This document shows positions 17,470 to 28,023 of a stretch of DNA of 64,000 nt, piece after piece (position 1 is the first letter of the stretch; each line of letters begins with the position of its first letter). Position numbers and translations under genes: made by a program. This DNA comes from Litoreibacter janthinus. Its GTDB lineage: Bacteria > Pseudomonadota > Alphaproteobacteria > Rhodobacterales > Rhodobacteraceae. Under the pieces are notes generated by a model. It searched no databases, was not told the origin of the DNA, and worked only from the letters and a program-made list of their open reading frames with translations. The stretch covers positions 2,239,751-2,303,750 of the forward strand of contig NZ_FOYO01000001.1 of NCBI RefSeq assembly GCF_900111945.1, written 5' to 3'.

Positions 17470-18597
17470 ATGCGTGCCGACGCTCAGAACAACGTGGATG
17501 CTATCGAAAAATCTCTGGCGCTGTTGCGCCAGCGGATGGATTGGGAGACGGCAGCCTATCGTCTGGAAGAGTTCAATGCGCGTGTCGAGGATCCAAACCT
17601 GTGGGACGATCCAGAAGCTGCGCAGAAGCTGATGCGCGACCGCCAGACCCTGGTAGATTCCATCGACAGCTATAGCGCGATGAAGCAGGACCTTGATGAC
17701 AATATAGAGTTAATCGAGCTTGGTGATATGGAGGGCGACACGGATGTCGTCGCAGAGGCCGAGGCCGGTCTTGTGGCTCTGAAGGAACGCGCCGCCGCTG
17801 CCGAGTTGGAAGCGCTGCTGAATGGGGAGGCCGATGCAAACGATACCTTCCTGGAGATCAACGCGGGCGCAGGCGGCACCGAAAGCTGTGATTGGGCGTC
17901 GATGCTGGCACGGATGTACACCCGATGGGCTGAAAAGCGTGGCTATAGGGTTGAGCTTCAATCCATGTCGCCGGGTGATGAGGCGGGTATCAAATCCGCA
18001 GCCTATAAGATCAGCGGTCACAACGCTTATGGGTGGCTCAAGTCCGAAAGCGGTGTGCACCGCCTTGTGCGCATTTCGCCCTACGATTCCGCGGCCAAGC
18101 GGCACACATCATTCAGCTCGGTTTGGGTCTATCCCGTAGTCGATGACAATATCGAGATTGAAGTGAACCCGTCTGACATCCGCATTGATACCTACCGTTC
18201 ATCCGGCGCAGGCGGGCAGCACGTGAACACGACTGACTCGGCGGTGCGGATCACGCATGAGCCAACCGGCATCGTCGTCACAAGCTCTGAGAAGTCACAG
18301 CACCAGAACCGCGACATCGCCATGAAGGCGCTGAAGTCGCGCTTGTATCAGATGGAACTCGACCGCAGAAACGCCGCGATCAACGAGGCACATGAGAACA
18401 AGGGCGATGCTGGTTGGGGGAACCAAATCCGGTCCTATGTTTTGCAGCCTTACCAGATGGTTAAAGACCTGCGCACGAACCACGAAACCTCCGACACCAA
18501 AGGTGTGCTAGATGGCGATCTGGATGGGTTTATGGGGGCCACGCTGGCTATGGACGTGTCGGGCAAGTCCCGCGCCGAGGCGCAAGCCGAAGACTAA
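17470..18597 (+). CDS. prfB: Peptide chain release factor 2, without programmed frameshift
   Basis: RF2 releases the nascent chain at UAA and UGA. The 375-residue frame is continuous: the stretch equivalent to the E. coli frameshift site reads RQRMDWETA with ATG-GAT codons, with no in-frame UGA, so the autoregulatory +1 frameshift is absent. The catalytic G248-G249-Q250 is in [17 protein letters not shown]. The stop-codon-reading tripeptide, SPF in E. coli, is SPY here ([15 protein letters not shown]), a variant I recall from other alphaproteobacteria. The gene ends overlapping the convergent MFS gene by four bases. A 9-base inverted repeat lies upstream. Confidence 0.95.
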   Translation: MRADAQNNVDAIEKSLALLRQRMDWETAAYRLEEFNARVEDPNLWDDPEAAQKLMRDRQTLVDSIDSYSAMKQDLDDNIELIELGDMEGDTDVVAEAEAGLVALKERAAAAELEALLNGEADANDTFLEINAGAGGTESCDWASMLARMYTRWAEKRGYRVELQSMSPGDEAGIKSAAYKISGHNAYGWLKSESGVHRLVRISPYDSAAKRHTSFSSVWVYPVVDDNIEIEVNPSDIRIDTYRSSGAGGQHVNTTDSAVRITHEPTGIVVTSSEKSQHQNRDIAMKALKSRLYQMELDRRNAAINEAHENKGDAGWGNQIRSYVLQPYQMVKDLRTNHETSDTKGVLDGDLDGFMGATLAMDVSGKSRAEAQAED

Positions 18598-20075
18598 GGT
18601 TTTCGCCGAGCGGCTGCGCGACCGCCGATCAAAGCAACAATCGCAGACAACAAGCAGACGCCAGACGCGCCCCACGCTACCTTGATGAAAGCTGCGTTGG
18701 TGGCTGCTGTGTGTCCGGGATCGCGCATGATCTCGCCAAAGGTTGCGGGTCCGTCCGCAGCTCCATAACCAATGGCGACGATGCTGCCCATGATTGCGAC
18801 CGCGATCAAGCTTGCCATGCGCGTGACAGCGTTGTTGATGCCTGAGGCTGTCCCTGTTGCGTAGGGCGCGACAGAGCCCATGACCGCGGATGACAACGGA
18901 GCTACGACAAGCCCCATACCAATTCCTTGCAAGCACATGGCAGGAAGGACCGCGCCCCAAAAGTTCAATGTTGGAATAACCAACGCCAGCGCTCCATAGC
19001 CGGTGGCAAGGACCAGAGAGCCTGCAACCAAAAGCGGTGTGGGGCCAATCCGACCTGCGAGCTTGCCCGCAAAGCCGGAGAGCAAGGCTATGAAAATTGA
19101 AAGGGGTGCATAGGCCGCAGATGTTGTGATCTCGGACTCGCCCCAGCCGCCGACAACGACCATGGGAAGGTACATCAAGATGGCAGAAAATGCGAAATAG
19201 ATACCAAACGCCACAATATTGGCCGCCGAGAAGCCAACATTCTGAAAGAGCGTCAGTGGCATCATCGGGTGTGGACTCCGCGCCTCGATACGGAGGAAGA
19301 GCAGAAGTGTTAGAAGTCCGACCACGCCGATGGCTACGGCACCGCGACTAACTGTGTCACCATGCTCTGCGCCACTTAGCGACAAAGCCAGCAGACCAAG
19401 CCCTAAAACAGCAGTAATTCCGCCGGGAATGTCGAGACCTCGCTCTGGTTGCCCCGGATCCTGAGCGATCTTAGTGAACAGGAAGTAGAGGGCTAGCAAA
19501 CCCAGCGGCAGGTTAACGGCAAAAATCCAACGCCACACATCTGGTCCGCCAAAGGTCAACACCAGTCCGCCGATGATCGGTCCTAGCGCGGAGGTCACTG
19601 CGGCAGACGCGGCCCATATTCCGATCGCACGAGACCGCTCCTCCCTAGGGTAGGCGCGGCTAATCAGGGCCAACGATCCGGGAACCATGAATGCAGCGCC
19701 CAGCCCTTGAACGGCGCGGGCGCCGATGAGGAAACCAGCTGTCGGCGCAAAGGCGCACGCCATGGAGGCCAACACGAAAAGCGCGATACCCCCGCCAAAT
19801 ACCCGAGCGAGACCGAATCGATCTCCAGCCGCTCCCCCCACAAGGATCAGAGCGCTGAGGGTCAGCATATAGGCGTTGGAAATCCACTGTGCTTCAATCA
19901 GTGTCGCGCCAAGCGACATGCGCATGGCGGGTAGGGCGATGGCGACGATGGAGCCGTCGATAAAGCCAAGAGAGGAAGCAAGGATAGCCGCGATCAGAAG
20001 ATAGACGCGGCTTTCAGGCGTACAGAGAGGTAACGTCCTTGGATCATTGCGGTCCAAGGACGCTAGGTCCGGCAT
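18594..20075 (-). CDS. MFS transporter of the DHA2 (14-helix, EmrB-like) type
   Basis: A 493-residue membrane protein with about 14 hydrophobic segments. The antiporter patterns [18 protein letters not shown] in the first helix, [10 protein letters not shown] in the loop after helix 2, and [19 protein letters not shown] in helix 4-5 fit drug:H+ exporters of the DHA2 family. It likely exports a toxic or signalling compound; the substrate is unknown. Its ATG is six bases after the stop of the bactofilin gene on the same strand, so it may be read through from the M23-bactofilin pair. Its stop overlaps the end of prfB. Confidence 0.85.
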   Translation of the reverse strand: MPDLASLDRNDPRTLPLCTPESRVYLLIAAILASSLGFIDGSIVAIALPAMRMSLGATLIEAQWISNAYMLTLSALILVGGAAGDRFGLARVFGGGIALFVLASMACAFAPTAGFLIGARAVQGLGAAFMVPGSLALISRAYPREERSRAIGIWAASAAVTSALGPIIGGLVLTFGGPDVWRWIFAVNLPLGLLALYFLFTKIAQDPGQPERGLDIPGGITAVLGLGLLALSLSGAEHGDTVSRGAVAIGVVGLLTLLLFLRIEARSPHPMMPLTLFQNVGFSAANIVAFGIYFAFSAILMYLPMVVVGGWGESEITTSAAYAPLSIFIALLSGFAGKLAGRIGPTPLLVAGSLVLATGYGALALVIPTLNFWGAVLPAMCLQGIGMGLVVAPLSSAVMGSVAPYATGTASGINNAVTRMASLIAVAIMGSIVAIGYGAADGPATFGEIMRDPGHTAATNAAFIKVAWGASGVCLLSAIVALIGGRAAARRKP

Positions 20076-20081
20076 GCGCGC

Positions 20082-20606
20082 TTAAGCTTTTGGGGCTTCA
20101 GACGAGGCTGGCGCAGGCGCAGGTGCAGCGCCTTTTTTCGGTGCGCCAGTGTTCAGCGGATCATCCTGACGTTGGACAGAGCCTTCAAAATGAGCCCCGC
20201 TTTCGATCGCGATGGTCTTGTGAATGATGTCGCCTTCAACCCGTGCAGTCGAAGTCAAACGGACTTTGAGGCCGCGAACACGGCCAATCACACGGCCGTT
20301 GACGACGATGTCGTCAGCAACGATTTCGCCTTTGATCACAGCGGTCTCACCAACCGTCAGCAGGTGGGCGCGGATATCGCCTTCCACATTGCCTTCAACT
20401 TGGATGTCTCCGGTGGTCTTCAGGTTGCCTGTGATTGTCAGATCAGTCGACAGGGTCGAGGGCGGTGCCTTCGGACGAGGGGCCGACGATGTGAAGTCCG
20501 GCTTGGAGGCCGAGCCGGAGGATGGTGCTGTCGCCGGAGCTGGCGAAGCCGAGGCGTCGTCAGATGGTTTTGCACTTGGGTCGTTGATTTTGCTTTTAGA
20601 AAACAT
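20082..20606 (-). CDS. Bactofilin (polymer-forming cytoskeletal protein)
   Basis: A 174-residue bactofilin: disordered Ala/Pro/Ser-rich N-terminus (1-50), a central beta-helix (about 52-140) made of short repeats such as LTITGNLKTTGDIQVEGNVE and VNGRVIGRVRGLKV, and a disordered C-terminus. Bactofilins polymerise without nucleotide and place cell-wall enzymes at defined sites. The gene starts inside the end of the upstream M23 peptidase gene (11-base overlap), which fits the known bactofilin/M23 partnership in alphaproteobacteria. The product is cytosolic, membrane-associated by family. Confidence 0.92.
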   Translation of the reverse strand: MFSKSKINDPSAKPSDDASASPAPATAPSSGSASKPDFTSSAPRPKAPPSTLSTDLTITGNLKTTGDIQVEGNVEGDIRAHLLTVGETAVIKGEIVADDIVVNGRVIGRVRGLKVRLTSTARVEGDIIHKTIAIESGAHFEGSVQRQDDPLNTGAPKKGAAPAPAPASSEAPKA

Positions 20607-21942
20607 CGCGTCCTGCCTTGATATAGGTCATCGGGTTGACCGGAGTTCCGTTCAGACGGACCTCGTAGTGAAGATGGGTGCCGGTGACACGGCCAGTGGC
20701 TCCCATATCACTGATACGGTCTCCACGCGATACCCTTTGACCCACTTTTACACGAATATTTGAGTTATGGGCATAGCGGGTTTCAATACCAAAGGCATGT
20801 TTAATTTTCACGAGTTTGCCGTAACCCGACTGCCAACCGGCGTGGGTAACAACGCCATCGGCGGTCGCATAAATCGGTGTGCCGCGTGATCCAGCGAAGT
20901 CCACGCCCGCGTGCATCCGGCGGCCAGCCCCTTTGGGGTCACGACGGTAGCCAAACGGCGACGTGAAGCGGAAGGCTGATTTAACGGGCATCGCAACGGG
21001 GGATTTGTCTGCGGCAATGCGGAATAGGTTAATGCGATCCAACTCTTTCAGCAGGCGATTGGCGCGGGTCGAGGTTTGATCGGTGATCGTCCCGCCACCT
21101 GATGTGGACATGGTCGCCGGAAGCAGGGGGCCACCTTGACCGGAATAGCCGCGACGCACTTCGCGCAGGATGCTTTCCGTTGGCATGCCCGCAGCACGGA
21201 ACATCTTGTCCAATGGCTCCAGTGAAACGGTGACGGCTTCTTCCAAACGTGAGAAGATTTGCTCGTTGCGGTCTTCGTTCATCTTAAGGGCGAAGCGCAG
21301 CTCGTCGGCGGCATCGATGGCGCTTTGAGCGTCTTGCGCGATTTGGTCGCGTTCTGCGGCGGTTTGCTCCAACGCGCTGGTCAGAAACGCAACAGAGCCG
21401 TCGACTGTGCGCGCGCGCGCCAGCATCGGAGCATCTGCGCTTTCGTCTGCGTTCAGTTGCGCTGTGAGGATTTCAGTCTCGTCGCGGGCGGCGTCGCGGT
21501 CTTTAATTGTCTTGCGCAGGGTGGTCTGGATCACTTCAATGCCGGTTTCCAGTTCGTTGCGGCGATCTTCTGACGCGAGCAGGGAGGACTGCATTTCGGA
21601 GATTTGCTCCAGCGCGACATAAAAGCGGTCATGCGCGGCTGCAGCCTCAACGGCACGGTTGTCACGCTCATTCGACAAGGCGTTCAATCGGGCCTCATAG
21701 ATTGCCCGTTCGCGCTGAGCCTGCTCGCGCGCATTGCCTGAGCTGATCGTGTCCATCAGGAAAATCGCAGTTACAACGAAGGTCCAACACGCGATCGCCG
21801 CACCGCCCAGAATGATCCCTGCCTGCATCGTCGGGCGCAAACGGATAAACCGTGTGCCTTCCTCGGATTTCAGAAACAGTCGTTGTTCTGGCAATTTGCG
21901 TTCAATTGCATGATCTAATGCGCTGAAAAGGCGTGTTTTCAC
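20596..21942 (-). CDS. M23 family peptidoglycan endopeptidase with membrane anchor and coiled coil
   Basis: About 448 residues: a cytosolic N-terminus, one membrane segment (near residues 38-62), a long coiled coil (about 70-210), and a C-terminal LytM/M23 domain with zinc ligands in RMHAGVDFAG and GTHLHYEVRL. Such proteins cut or regulate cutting of peptide crosslinks. The start is a GTG at 21942 (MKTRLFSALDHAIERKLPEQ); a longer GTG start at 21993 has its GGAAGG only a base or two away and is less likely. It overlaps the bactofilin gene by 11 bases, suggesting that the two products act in one complex. Confidence 0.87.
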   Translation of the reverse strand: MKTRLFSALDHAIERKLPEQRLFLKSEEGTRFIRLRPTMQAGIILGGAAIACWTFVVTAIFLMDTISSGNAREQAQRERAIYEARLNALSNERDNRAVEAAAAHDRFYVALEQISEMQSSLLASEDRRNELETGIEVIQTTLRKTIKDRDAARDETEILTAQLNADESADAPMLARARTVDGSVAFLTSALEQTAAERDQIAQDAQSAIDAADELRFALKMNEDRNEQIFSRLEEAVTVSLEPLDKMFRAAGMPTESILREVRRGYSGQGGPLLPATMSTSGGGTITDQTSTRANRLLKELDRINLFRIAADKSPVAMPVKSAFRFTSPFGYRRDPKGAGRRMHAGVDFAGSRGTPIYATADGVVTHAGWQSGYGKLVKIKHAFGIETRYAHNSNIRVKVGQRVSRGDRISDMGATGRVTGTHLHYEVRLNGTPVNPMTYIKAGRDVF

Positions 21943-22115
21943 AGTTCTTGTTCCCGTTTTCCCCAGACGTCTCGGCCAACCAAGGGTCCCCACCTTCCGT
22001 TAGCTTGCGGTTGCTTAAACTTTGATCGCTATTGGCGCAACAATTAAGGCCCGCACTGTGACAACAGGTGCCTGTTTGCGCCCATTTTGGCGATATCTTG
22101 CCGATTTACTGGGGT

Positions 22116-22934
22116 TCAGGGTTTTGTTCGCTCAACCAAGGGCCAGTAGAAATCCGGCGCAAGGCCCGCTTCGGCGCGTTTTTCTTCGTTGAAGGGAGGT
22201 TTGAGGGCCCCATGGAAATACCGCCGGACGAGGCTATGAAATGTTGGCGTCGGGTCCAGATCGTGACGCCCGCATAGAAAGTGAAACCACTTGGAGCCAT
22301 AGGCAACATGAGCCACTTCCTCGGCGTAGATGACATTCAGAGCATCCACTGCGGGCTTGTCCTTTGCCTGCTTGAACAGCGCGATCATGCCGGGGGTTAC
22401 GTCCAGCCCACGCGCTTCTAACACCATGGGCACAACTGCCAGCCGACCCATGATGTCTTGCTCGGTTTGTGTCGCGGAATTCCACATTCCCGCATGGGCG
22501 GGCAATGCGCCGTAATGGCTGCCCCGCGCTTCAAGACAGTCAGCTATTAAGTTGAAATGTTTCGATTCATCATCAGCGGCTTGAACCCAGTCGTCATAAA
22601 ATCCGATGGGGAAATCAATGTCAGGGAAGCGCGCAATGATGTCCCAATGCAGATCAACCGCATTCAGTTCAATATGGGCGATCGCATGAAGCAGTGCGAT
22701 CCGACCTTCAGGCGTTCCAGGTTTGCGCAAAGGCACGTCGCGCGGGTCCAATAGTTCTGGTTTGTCAGGACGTGAAGGCATGTCCGGAGGCTGTGCCGTG
22801 CCTAAGGGGATTGCCCGTTCGGCTGCTCGCGCGTCGCGCCAGGATTGAGCAAATTCACGCGATAGAGCAGTTTTTACCCGAGGGTCCGCAGTCGTGAGGA
22901 CGGCCACCGCCATATCGCGCAAACAAAACGTCAT
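22116..22934 (-). CDS. DUF455 ferritin-like protein
   Basis: A 272-residue protein of the DUF455 family, with a ferritin-like di-metal helical core. Visible ligand candidates are in HAIAHIELNAVDLHWD and WVQAADDESKHFNLI, and later YAEEVAHVAYG. These E/H pairs suggest a di-iron or iron-manganese centre, but the reaction is unknown. The ATG overlaps the stop of the bcp peroxiredoxin gene by four bases (ATGA), so the two are co-translated, hinting at a role in oxidative stress or iron handling. The longer frame to 23102 lies inside bcp and is rejected. Confidence 0.82.
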   Translation of the reverse strand: MTFCLRDMAVAVLTTADPRVKTALSREFAQSWRDARAAERAIPLGTAQPPDMPSRPDKPELLDPRDVPLRKPGTPEGRIALLHAIAHIELNAVDLHWDIIARFPDIDFPIGFYDDWVQAADDESKHFNLIADCLEARGSHYGALPAHAGMWNSATQTEQDIMGRLAVVPMVLEARGLDVTPGMIALFKQAKDKPAVDALNVIYAEEVAHVAYGSKWFHFLCGRHDLDPTPTFHSLVRRYFHGALKPPFNEEKRAEAGLAPDFYWPLVERTKP

Positions 22935-23392
22935 ACTGACCGCGCAGCCTCCAGAACCGCTTCTACATGGCCGGGGACGCGCACTTTGCGCCATTCTTGA
23001 AGTATCTTTCCATCGCTGCCAATCAGGAAGGTAGACCGCTCGATGCCCATGTAGATTTTGCCATACATGCTCTTCTCTTTCCAGACTCCGTATTGCTCGC
23101 AAACATCGTTTTCCGCATCGGAGGCCAAGATGATCCCCAGAGCGTGCTTTTCGCGGAACTTGTCATGTTTTGCGACGCTGTCCTTGGAAATCCCGACGAT
23201 TTCGCATCCCGCTTCTTTAAATGCCTGCAAGTGTTCGGTAAATCCGATCGCTTGCTTGGTGCATCCAGAGGTGTCGTCCTTGGGATAGAAGTACAAGACC
23301 ACCTTGGCGGGACGAAGGGCCGACAGCGTCACACTGTCACCGCCATCGCGCGGAAGGGTGAAATCAGGGGCCATATCGCCAATCTGTGTCAT
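22931..23392 (-). CDS. bcp: Thiol peroxidase of the Bcp/PrxQ family
   Basis: A 153-residue cytosolic peroxiredoxin that reduces hydrogen peroxide and organic hydroperoxides. The peroxidatic cysteine C44 is in YPKDDTSGCTKQ, with Ser in place of the more usual Pro. A second cysteine, C63 (EAGCEIVG), lies in helix 3; the C45/C50 pattern of E. coli Bcp is missing, so resolution may involve C63 or an external thiol. The start MTQIGDMAPDF is chosen over a much longer upstream frame because it is the family N-terminus and leaves a 111-base divergent promoter region to the YhdP-like gene. Confidence 0.92.
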   Translation of the reverse strand: MTQIGDMAPDFTLPRDGGDSVTLSALRPAKVVLYFYPKDDTSGCTKQAIGFTEHLQAFKEAGCEIVGISKDSVAKHDKFREKHALGIILASDAENDVCEQYGVWKEKSMYGKIYMGIERSTFLIGSDGKILQEWRKVRVPGHVEAVLEAARSV

Positions 23393-23503
23393 AGGGGGCG
23401 TCCTTTGGTGTAGAATTGATGTGTCCCCAAGGTTAGGGCGCTGTATGTAAAGATAAAGGCCCAAACGCAACAGCTTGCGCCTGCTGATGAAAGATGAGGT
23501 GGC

Positions 23504-26500
23504 ATGGTCGACGACGCCACGCAGATCAAGGACGAGGACACCCCCCCTGAGGCCGACGCCGCAGGGGAAGGAAAACCTCAACCTAAGCGTGTCAAACGTC
23601 GCCACCGGAAGCGCGGTGTCATTGTGCTGATGGCGTCGGTGATGGGTTCTCTTCTGACATTTACTTTGTTCTTAGCGATCGTCGCACTGGTTTCTGTCAT
23701 GGGGCGCAGCGTCGAGCTGCCACAATGGGCCGTCGCGCAGATTGAAACACGACTCAATGCAGAGCTGCATGGCGAGAAAATCCAGCTCTCAACGATTTCT
23801 GTCGGCTTGCGCGATCAAGCCTATCGCCCCACCGTCGATGTGACGGGTGTCCAAATCTACAATGCCGAAGATGCTCCACTTCTGGTTCTGCCTCGCCTGC
23901 GCAGCAAGTTGGACACGTCAGAGCTTTTGCTGGGCCGTATCAAACTGGAAACGATCGAGTTACAGGGTGCGATCCTGGAGTTGAACCGCGACAAGAACGG
24001 CCAAATCGAGCTGGCCTTCGGCGCGCAAATGGGTGGCGCGCAGGTCGAAGCGGGTTCGATGGCCGAGGTCATGGGACAGATCGACCTATGGCTCGACGCC
24101 CCGTGGATGGCAGAGATGGAAGAGGTCAAGGCTCAAGAGTTGACCATCCGCCTCTCCGACCTGCGCAGCGGCGAGGTCACGATCGTCGAACAGGGCCAGC
24201 TCACGCTGACAAATGGGGATCGCGTAATCGCGCTGAATATTTCCTTCGATCTGGACCAACCCAGCGGCGCACCTGCACGGCTGTTTTTCGCGGCGGACAA
24301 AGCCAAAGGCGTCGAAGGTGCGCGACTGATTGGAAAGTTCAGCGATTTGCGCGCACGTGACCTTGCAGCGCAGGTGGGTGCCCTGAACTTCCTAAACGTA
24401 TTGGACGCGCCTGCGTCCGGCTCACTCACGGCGGAGATCGACGCCGCAGGGCAGGTCGTTGCCTTGGCGGGAACATTGGACCTAGCCAAGGGCGTTCTAC
24501 GCCCGACCGAGCAGGCAAAGCCCGTCCCGTTCAACTCAGCCAAAAGCTATCTGCGTTACGAGGCTGGGTCGGGGCGGCTGACTTTCGATCAGATCACATT
24601 GGATTCCCCGCAACTTCGTCTGACTGCAACGGGCCATGCTGATTTGCGCGACTTTGATGCCGGCATACCGCAAACTTTGCTGGGTCAGCTTCGGTTCTCA
24701 AACGTGCGTCTTGCACCTGAGGGGATGTTCGAGGCACCCGTAGCCTTCGCGGATGGGGCGTTAGACCTGCGATACCGCCCAACAGAGCTTTCATTGGATG
24801 TCGGGCAACTGCTCCTGCGCAATGATGGTGCGGAGATTGTGACGTCCGGCAGTGTTAATGTCCTTCCGGAAGGGTGGGCCGTTTCCCTTGATGCGGGGAT
24901 CGAGACGATTGATTACGTCCGCGTCATGGCTCTGTGGCCCGAAACCGCAGCGGAGCAGACTCGCCAGTGGTTGATCGACAATATTCAGGAAGGACGTCTA
25001 GAGCACGCGCACGCAGCACTTCGCGTCGTGCCTGAAAAGCCTATCCAAGCCGCAGTCAGCTTTGACTTCGCCGACGCCAAGGTTCGCTTCCTTAAAACAC
25101 TTCCGCCGGTGGAACAGGCCCGCGGCTACGCATCAATCACCGGCAACGCCTTCAACCTGAGCCTCAGAGAGGGAAGGGTGACGGCGCCGCTTGGTGGTGC
25201 GATCGAGGCTGGTGGCTCTGTCATGCAAATCCCCGACATGTCGGCGAAGCCTTCTGTCGCGACATTTGACCTGACGTTGGACGGCCCTTTGGCTGCGACA
25301 CTCAGTTTACTGGACGAGGAGCCGTTCGAGTTTTTGGCGAAGTCCGGTCTGACACCAGACATCGCTACAGGGGCCGCCAAGATTTCGACCCGCCTGACGG
25401 TGCCTTTGACAAAGTATGTTGACGTGAAAGATGTTGGATACGTTGTGTCCGCTGAGGTGCGCGACGTAAAATCGGATACGTTGATCAAGGGGCGGTCGCT
25501 GCAATCGGACCTGATGGAGGTTCTTGCAGGCGACGGGGAGCTTTCTATCGCGGGCAAGGGCACGATCGACGGTGTTCCGATTGATGTTGTCTGGTCTCGC
25601 GATATTGGCGAGGGAACCGGTCGCACCAGCCTTGTGGAAGGGACGATAGAGCTTTCCCCTCGTATGCTAGAGACATTTAACGTCGGCTTGCCCAAGGGCA
25701 GTGTGTCCGGTTCTGGCCGCGCCAAAATGGCCGTGCGGTTGGTCAAGGGGCAAGTGCCGGATGTGACGTTATCTTCTGATCTGGCAGGTGTGGGGCTCGC
25801 AATTCCGTCCTTGGGGTGGGCAAAGCCTCAGGGCGCAAAGGGCAGTCTCGCGCTTGATCTGACGCTGGGAGATACCCCGAATGTGAAGGACGTGCGGGTG
25901 AATGTCAGTGGCCTTGACGCACGAGGCACAGTTTCGCTTAAGCCGAATGGTGGCGGGCTGGACAAGGCGGTCTTTTCACCGCTCAAAGTCGCCGGACGCC
26001 TGAACTCGCAAGTCGAGATCATCGGACGCGGCGCGAACCGCCAGCCCCAAGTGGTCATCAAAGGCGGTACCATCGACATTCGCAAGTTCGGAGTGACGAC
26101 AGGCGGTCGCAGCACGGGCGGACCACCTTTGGAACTCGCGCTGGATCGATTGGTTGTAACTGACTCCATTTCAATGGATCAATTTCGCGGCAGCTTTCGC
26201 AATGACAAAGGGATCGACGGGACGTTCAAGGCCAGCTTGAATGGCAAGGCTCCGATTAGCGGGACCGTGGTTCCTACGGCGCAGGGGCCAGCGGTTCGAA
26301 TCCAGTCCAGCAACGGTGGCAACGTAATTTCAGCCACGGGCATTTTCCGGAATGCGAATGGTGGAGATATGTCTCTGACCTTGCAACCGAACGGGAAACC
26401 GGGGCAGTTTGAAGGCTCGCTGACAGTAACCAACACCCGTGTGAAGAAAGCGCCGGCTTTGGCTGATCTTCTGGCTGCGCTCAGCGTCATTGGTCTGTTG

Positions 26501-26866
26501 GAGCAGTTAACGGGGGACGGCATTCTTTTCACGAACACCGAGGCACGTTTCCTATTGACGCCCGGGGGTGTGACCCTCAGAAGCTCGTCCGCTGTGGGGC
26601 CTTCGATGGGGATCACCATGGACGGAATCTACAACACAGGGACGAGGCGGATGGACATGAGGGGCGTGGTGTCGCCGATTTATGCGGTGAACGGCCTGTT
26701 CGGGGCGCTCTTTGCACCGCGCAAGGGCGAAGGGCTATTCGGCTTCAATTACACGCTGAAAGGATCAGCGGACGGACCGAAAGTCGGGGTTAACCCGCTA
26801 TCCGTTCTGACCCCTGGTATCTTCCGTGAAATCTTCCGGCAGCCGCCACCAAAGCTGAGCAACTGA
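23504..26866 (+). CDS. Large AsmA/YhdP-like membrane-spanning lipid transport protein
   Basis: At 1120 residues this is a giant protein with a charged cytosolic N-terminus (1-38), a single membrane segment (about 39-64) and a long periplasmic beta-rich body with a DUF3971-like middle and an AsmA-like C-terminal part. Proteins of this shape (YhdP, TamB) are thought to form hydrophobic grooves moving phospholipids between inner and outer membranes. GAGGTG precedes the ATG. It is divergent from bcp and followed after 10 bases by queA, so they probably share a transcript although they have no known common function. The family call rests on length, topology and composition. Confidence 0.75.
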   Translation: MVDDATQIKDEDTPPEADAAGEGKPQPKRVKRRHRKRGVIVLMASVMGSLLTFTLFLAIVALVSVMGRSVELPQWAVAQIETRLNAELHGEKIQLSTISVGLRDQAYRPTVDVTGVQIYNAEDAPLLVLPRLRSKLDTSELLLGRIKLETIELQGAILELNRDKNGQIELAFGAQMGGAQVEAGSMAEVMGQIDLWLDAPWMAEMEEVKAQELTIRLSDLRSGEVTIVEQGQLTLTNGDRVIALNISFDLDQPSGAPARLFFAADKAKGVEGARLIGKFSDLRARDLAAQVGALNFLNVLDAPASGSLTAEIDAAGQVVALAGTLDLAKGVLRPTEQAKPVPFNSAKSYLRYEAGSGRLTFDQITLDSPQLRLTATGHADLRDFDAGIPQTLLGQLRFSNVRLAPEGMFEAPVAFADGALDLRYRPTELSLDVGQLLLRNDGAEIVTSGSVNVLPEGWAVSLDAGIETIDYVRVMALWPETAAEQTRQWLIDNIQEGRLEHAHAALRVVPEKPIQAAVSFDFADAKVRFLKTLPPVEQARGYASITGNAFNLSLREGRVTAPLGGAIEAGGSVMQIPDMSAKPSVATFDLTLDGPLAATLSLLDEEPFEFLAKSGLTPDIATGAAKISTRLTVPLTKYVDVKDVGYVVSAEVRDVKSDTLIKGRSLQSDLMEVLAGDGELSIAGKGTIDGVPIDVVWSRDIGEGTGRTSLVEGTIELSPRMLETFNVGLPKGSVSGSGRAKMAVRLVKGQVPDVTLSSDLAGVGLAIPSLGWAKPQGAKGSLALDLTLGDTPNVKDVRVNVSGLDARGTVSLKPNGGGLDKAVFSPLKVAGRLNSQVEIIGRGANRQPQVVIKGGTIDIRKFGVTTGGRSTGGPPLELALDRLVVTDSISMDQFRGSFRNDKGIDGTFKASLNGKAPISGTVVPTAQGPAVRIQSSNGGNVISATGIFRNANGGDMSLTLQPNGKPGQFEGSLTVTNTRVKKAPALADLLAALSVIGLLEQLTGDGILFTNTEARFLLTPGGVTLRSSSAVGPSMGITMDGIYNTGTRRMDMRGVVSPIYAVNGLFGALFAPRKGEGLFGFNYTLKGSADGPKVGVNPLSVLTPGIFREIFRQPPPKLSN

Positions 26867-26876
26867 GACTGACACC

Positions 26877-27914
26877 ATGAAACTAAGCGACTTTGACTTC
26901 GATCTGCCGGAGCGGTTGATCGCCACACGCCCGGTTGTGCCGCGAAGTGCCTCACGGCTGCTTGTGGCGACACCGGATCAACTTTCCGATAAGAGCGTCT
27001 TCGACTTGCCCGATCTACTAGGTGCGGGCGACCTGCTTGTGTTGAACGATACAAAGGTCATTCCTGCAAGGTTGTTCGGACATCGTGAGCGCGATGGAAA
27101 CGTCTCGAAGATCGAGGTCACGTTGTTATCCCCAACGCCTGACGGCACATGGCGTGCGCTCGTGAAACCGTTGCGGAAGGTTCGTGACGGCGAGTCCATA
27201 ACCTTTGCGGCAGGTCTAGAAGCGACGCTACTTGGACGTGACGACGGGCAGGCCACGCTTGCGTTCAACTTACAGGGCCAAGCCTTTGACGATGCGCTGG
27301 CCGAGGCAGGGCAAATGCCGTTGCCGCCCTATATCGCCGCGAAACGCGCCGCAGATGCGCAGGACAAAACCGACTACCAGACTGTTTTTGCCAAAACCAC
27401 GGGGGCCGTCGCGGCCCCCACGGCGTCTTTGCATTTTGATCAAGCCCTGCTGGAGAGGCTTGCTGCCAATGGCGTCGAATTTGCACATGTAACGCTTCAC
27501 GTCGGAGCAGGGACATTTCTGCCGGTAAAGGTCGAGGATGTGCAAACCCACAAGATGCACGCGGAATGGGGGCGCGTGCCAGAGGCAGCCGCGGCCCAGA
27601 TAAGCGCGGCAAAAACGGAAGGTCGACGGGTCATTCCGGTTGGAACGACCGCATTGCGACTGATCGAAAGCGCAGCCACCGGGGACGGGCAAATCGGCCC
27701 GTGGCAGGGCGAGACCGACATCTTCATTTACCCCGGCTTCACCTTTCAAATCGCGGATGCATTGATGACCAATTTCCACCTGCCGAAATCGACGCTGATG
27801 ATGCTCGTCTCCGCGCTGATGGGTCAGCAAAGGGTGCGCGAAATTTACGATCATGCCATAGCCCACGACTACCGTTTCTTCTCTTACGGGGATTCCTCAC
27901 TTCTCTTGCCCTAG
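26877..27914 (+). CDS. queA: tRNA preQ1(34) S-adenosylmethionine ribosyltransferase-isomerase
   Basis: QueA transfers ribose from SAM to preQ1 in tRNA to form epoxyqueuosine at the wobble base of GUN anticodons, which would include the tRNA-Asp(GTC) genes found in this window. The 345-residue protein begins [19 protein letters not shown] and has family blocks [33 protein letters not shown] and [16 protein letters not shown]. It is of normal length. It starts 10 bases after the YhdP-like gene. Confidence 0.95.
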   Translation: MKLSDFDFDLPERLIATRPVVPRSASRLLVATPDQLSDKSVFDLPDLLGAGDLLVLNDTKVIPARLFGHRERDGNVSKIEVTLLSPTPDGTWRALVKPLRKVRDGESITFAAGLEATLLGRDDGQATLAFNLQGQAFDDALAEAGQMPLPPYIAAKRAADAQDKTDYQTVFAKTTGAVAAPTASLHFDQALLERLAANGVEFAHVTLHVGAGTFLPVKVEDVQTHKMHAEWGRVPEAAAAQISAAKTEGRRVIPVGTTALRLIESAATGDGQIGPWQGETDIFIYPGFTFQIADALMTNFHLPKSTLMMLVSALMGQQRVREIYDHAIAHDYRFFSYGDSSLLLP

Positions 27915-28023
27915 GCTTTGACGCTGGTGGCCCTTGTGAGGTCGGACTTGGGTCTCTATAGGCGCCCTCAATCGGATACGCCTTCGAGTGAGCGTGACCT
28001 TCATCGGGATCAAGGGACGTAAT

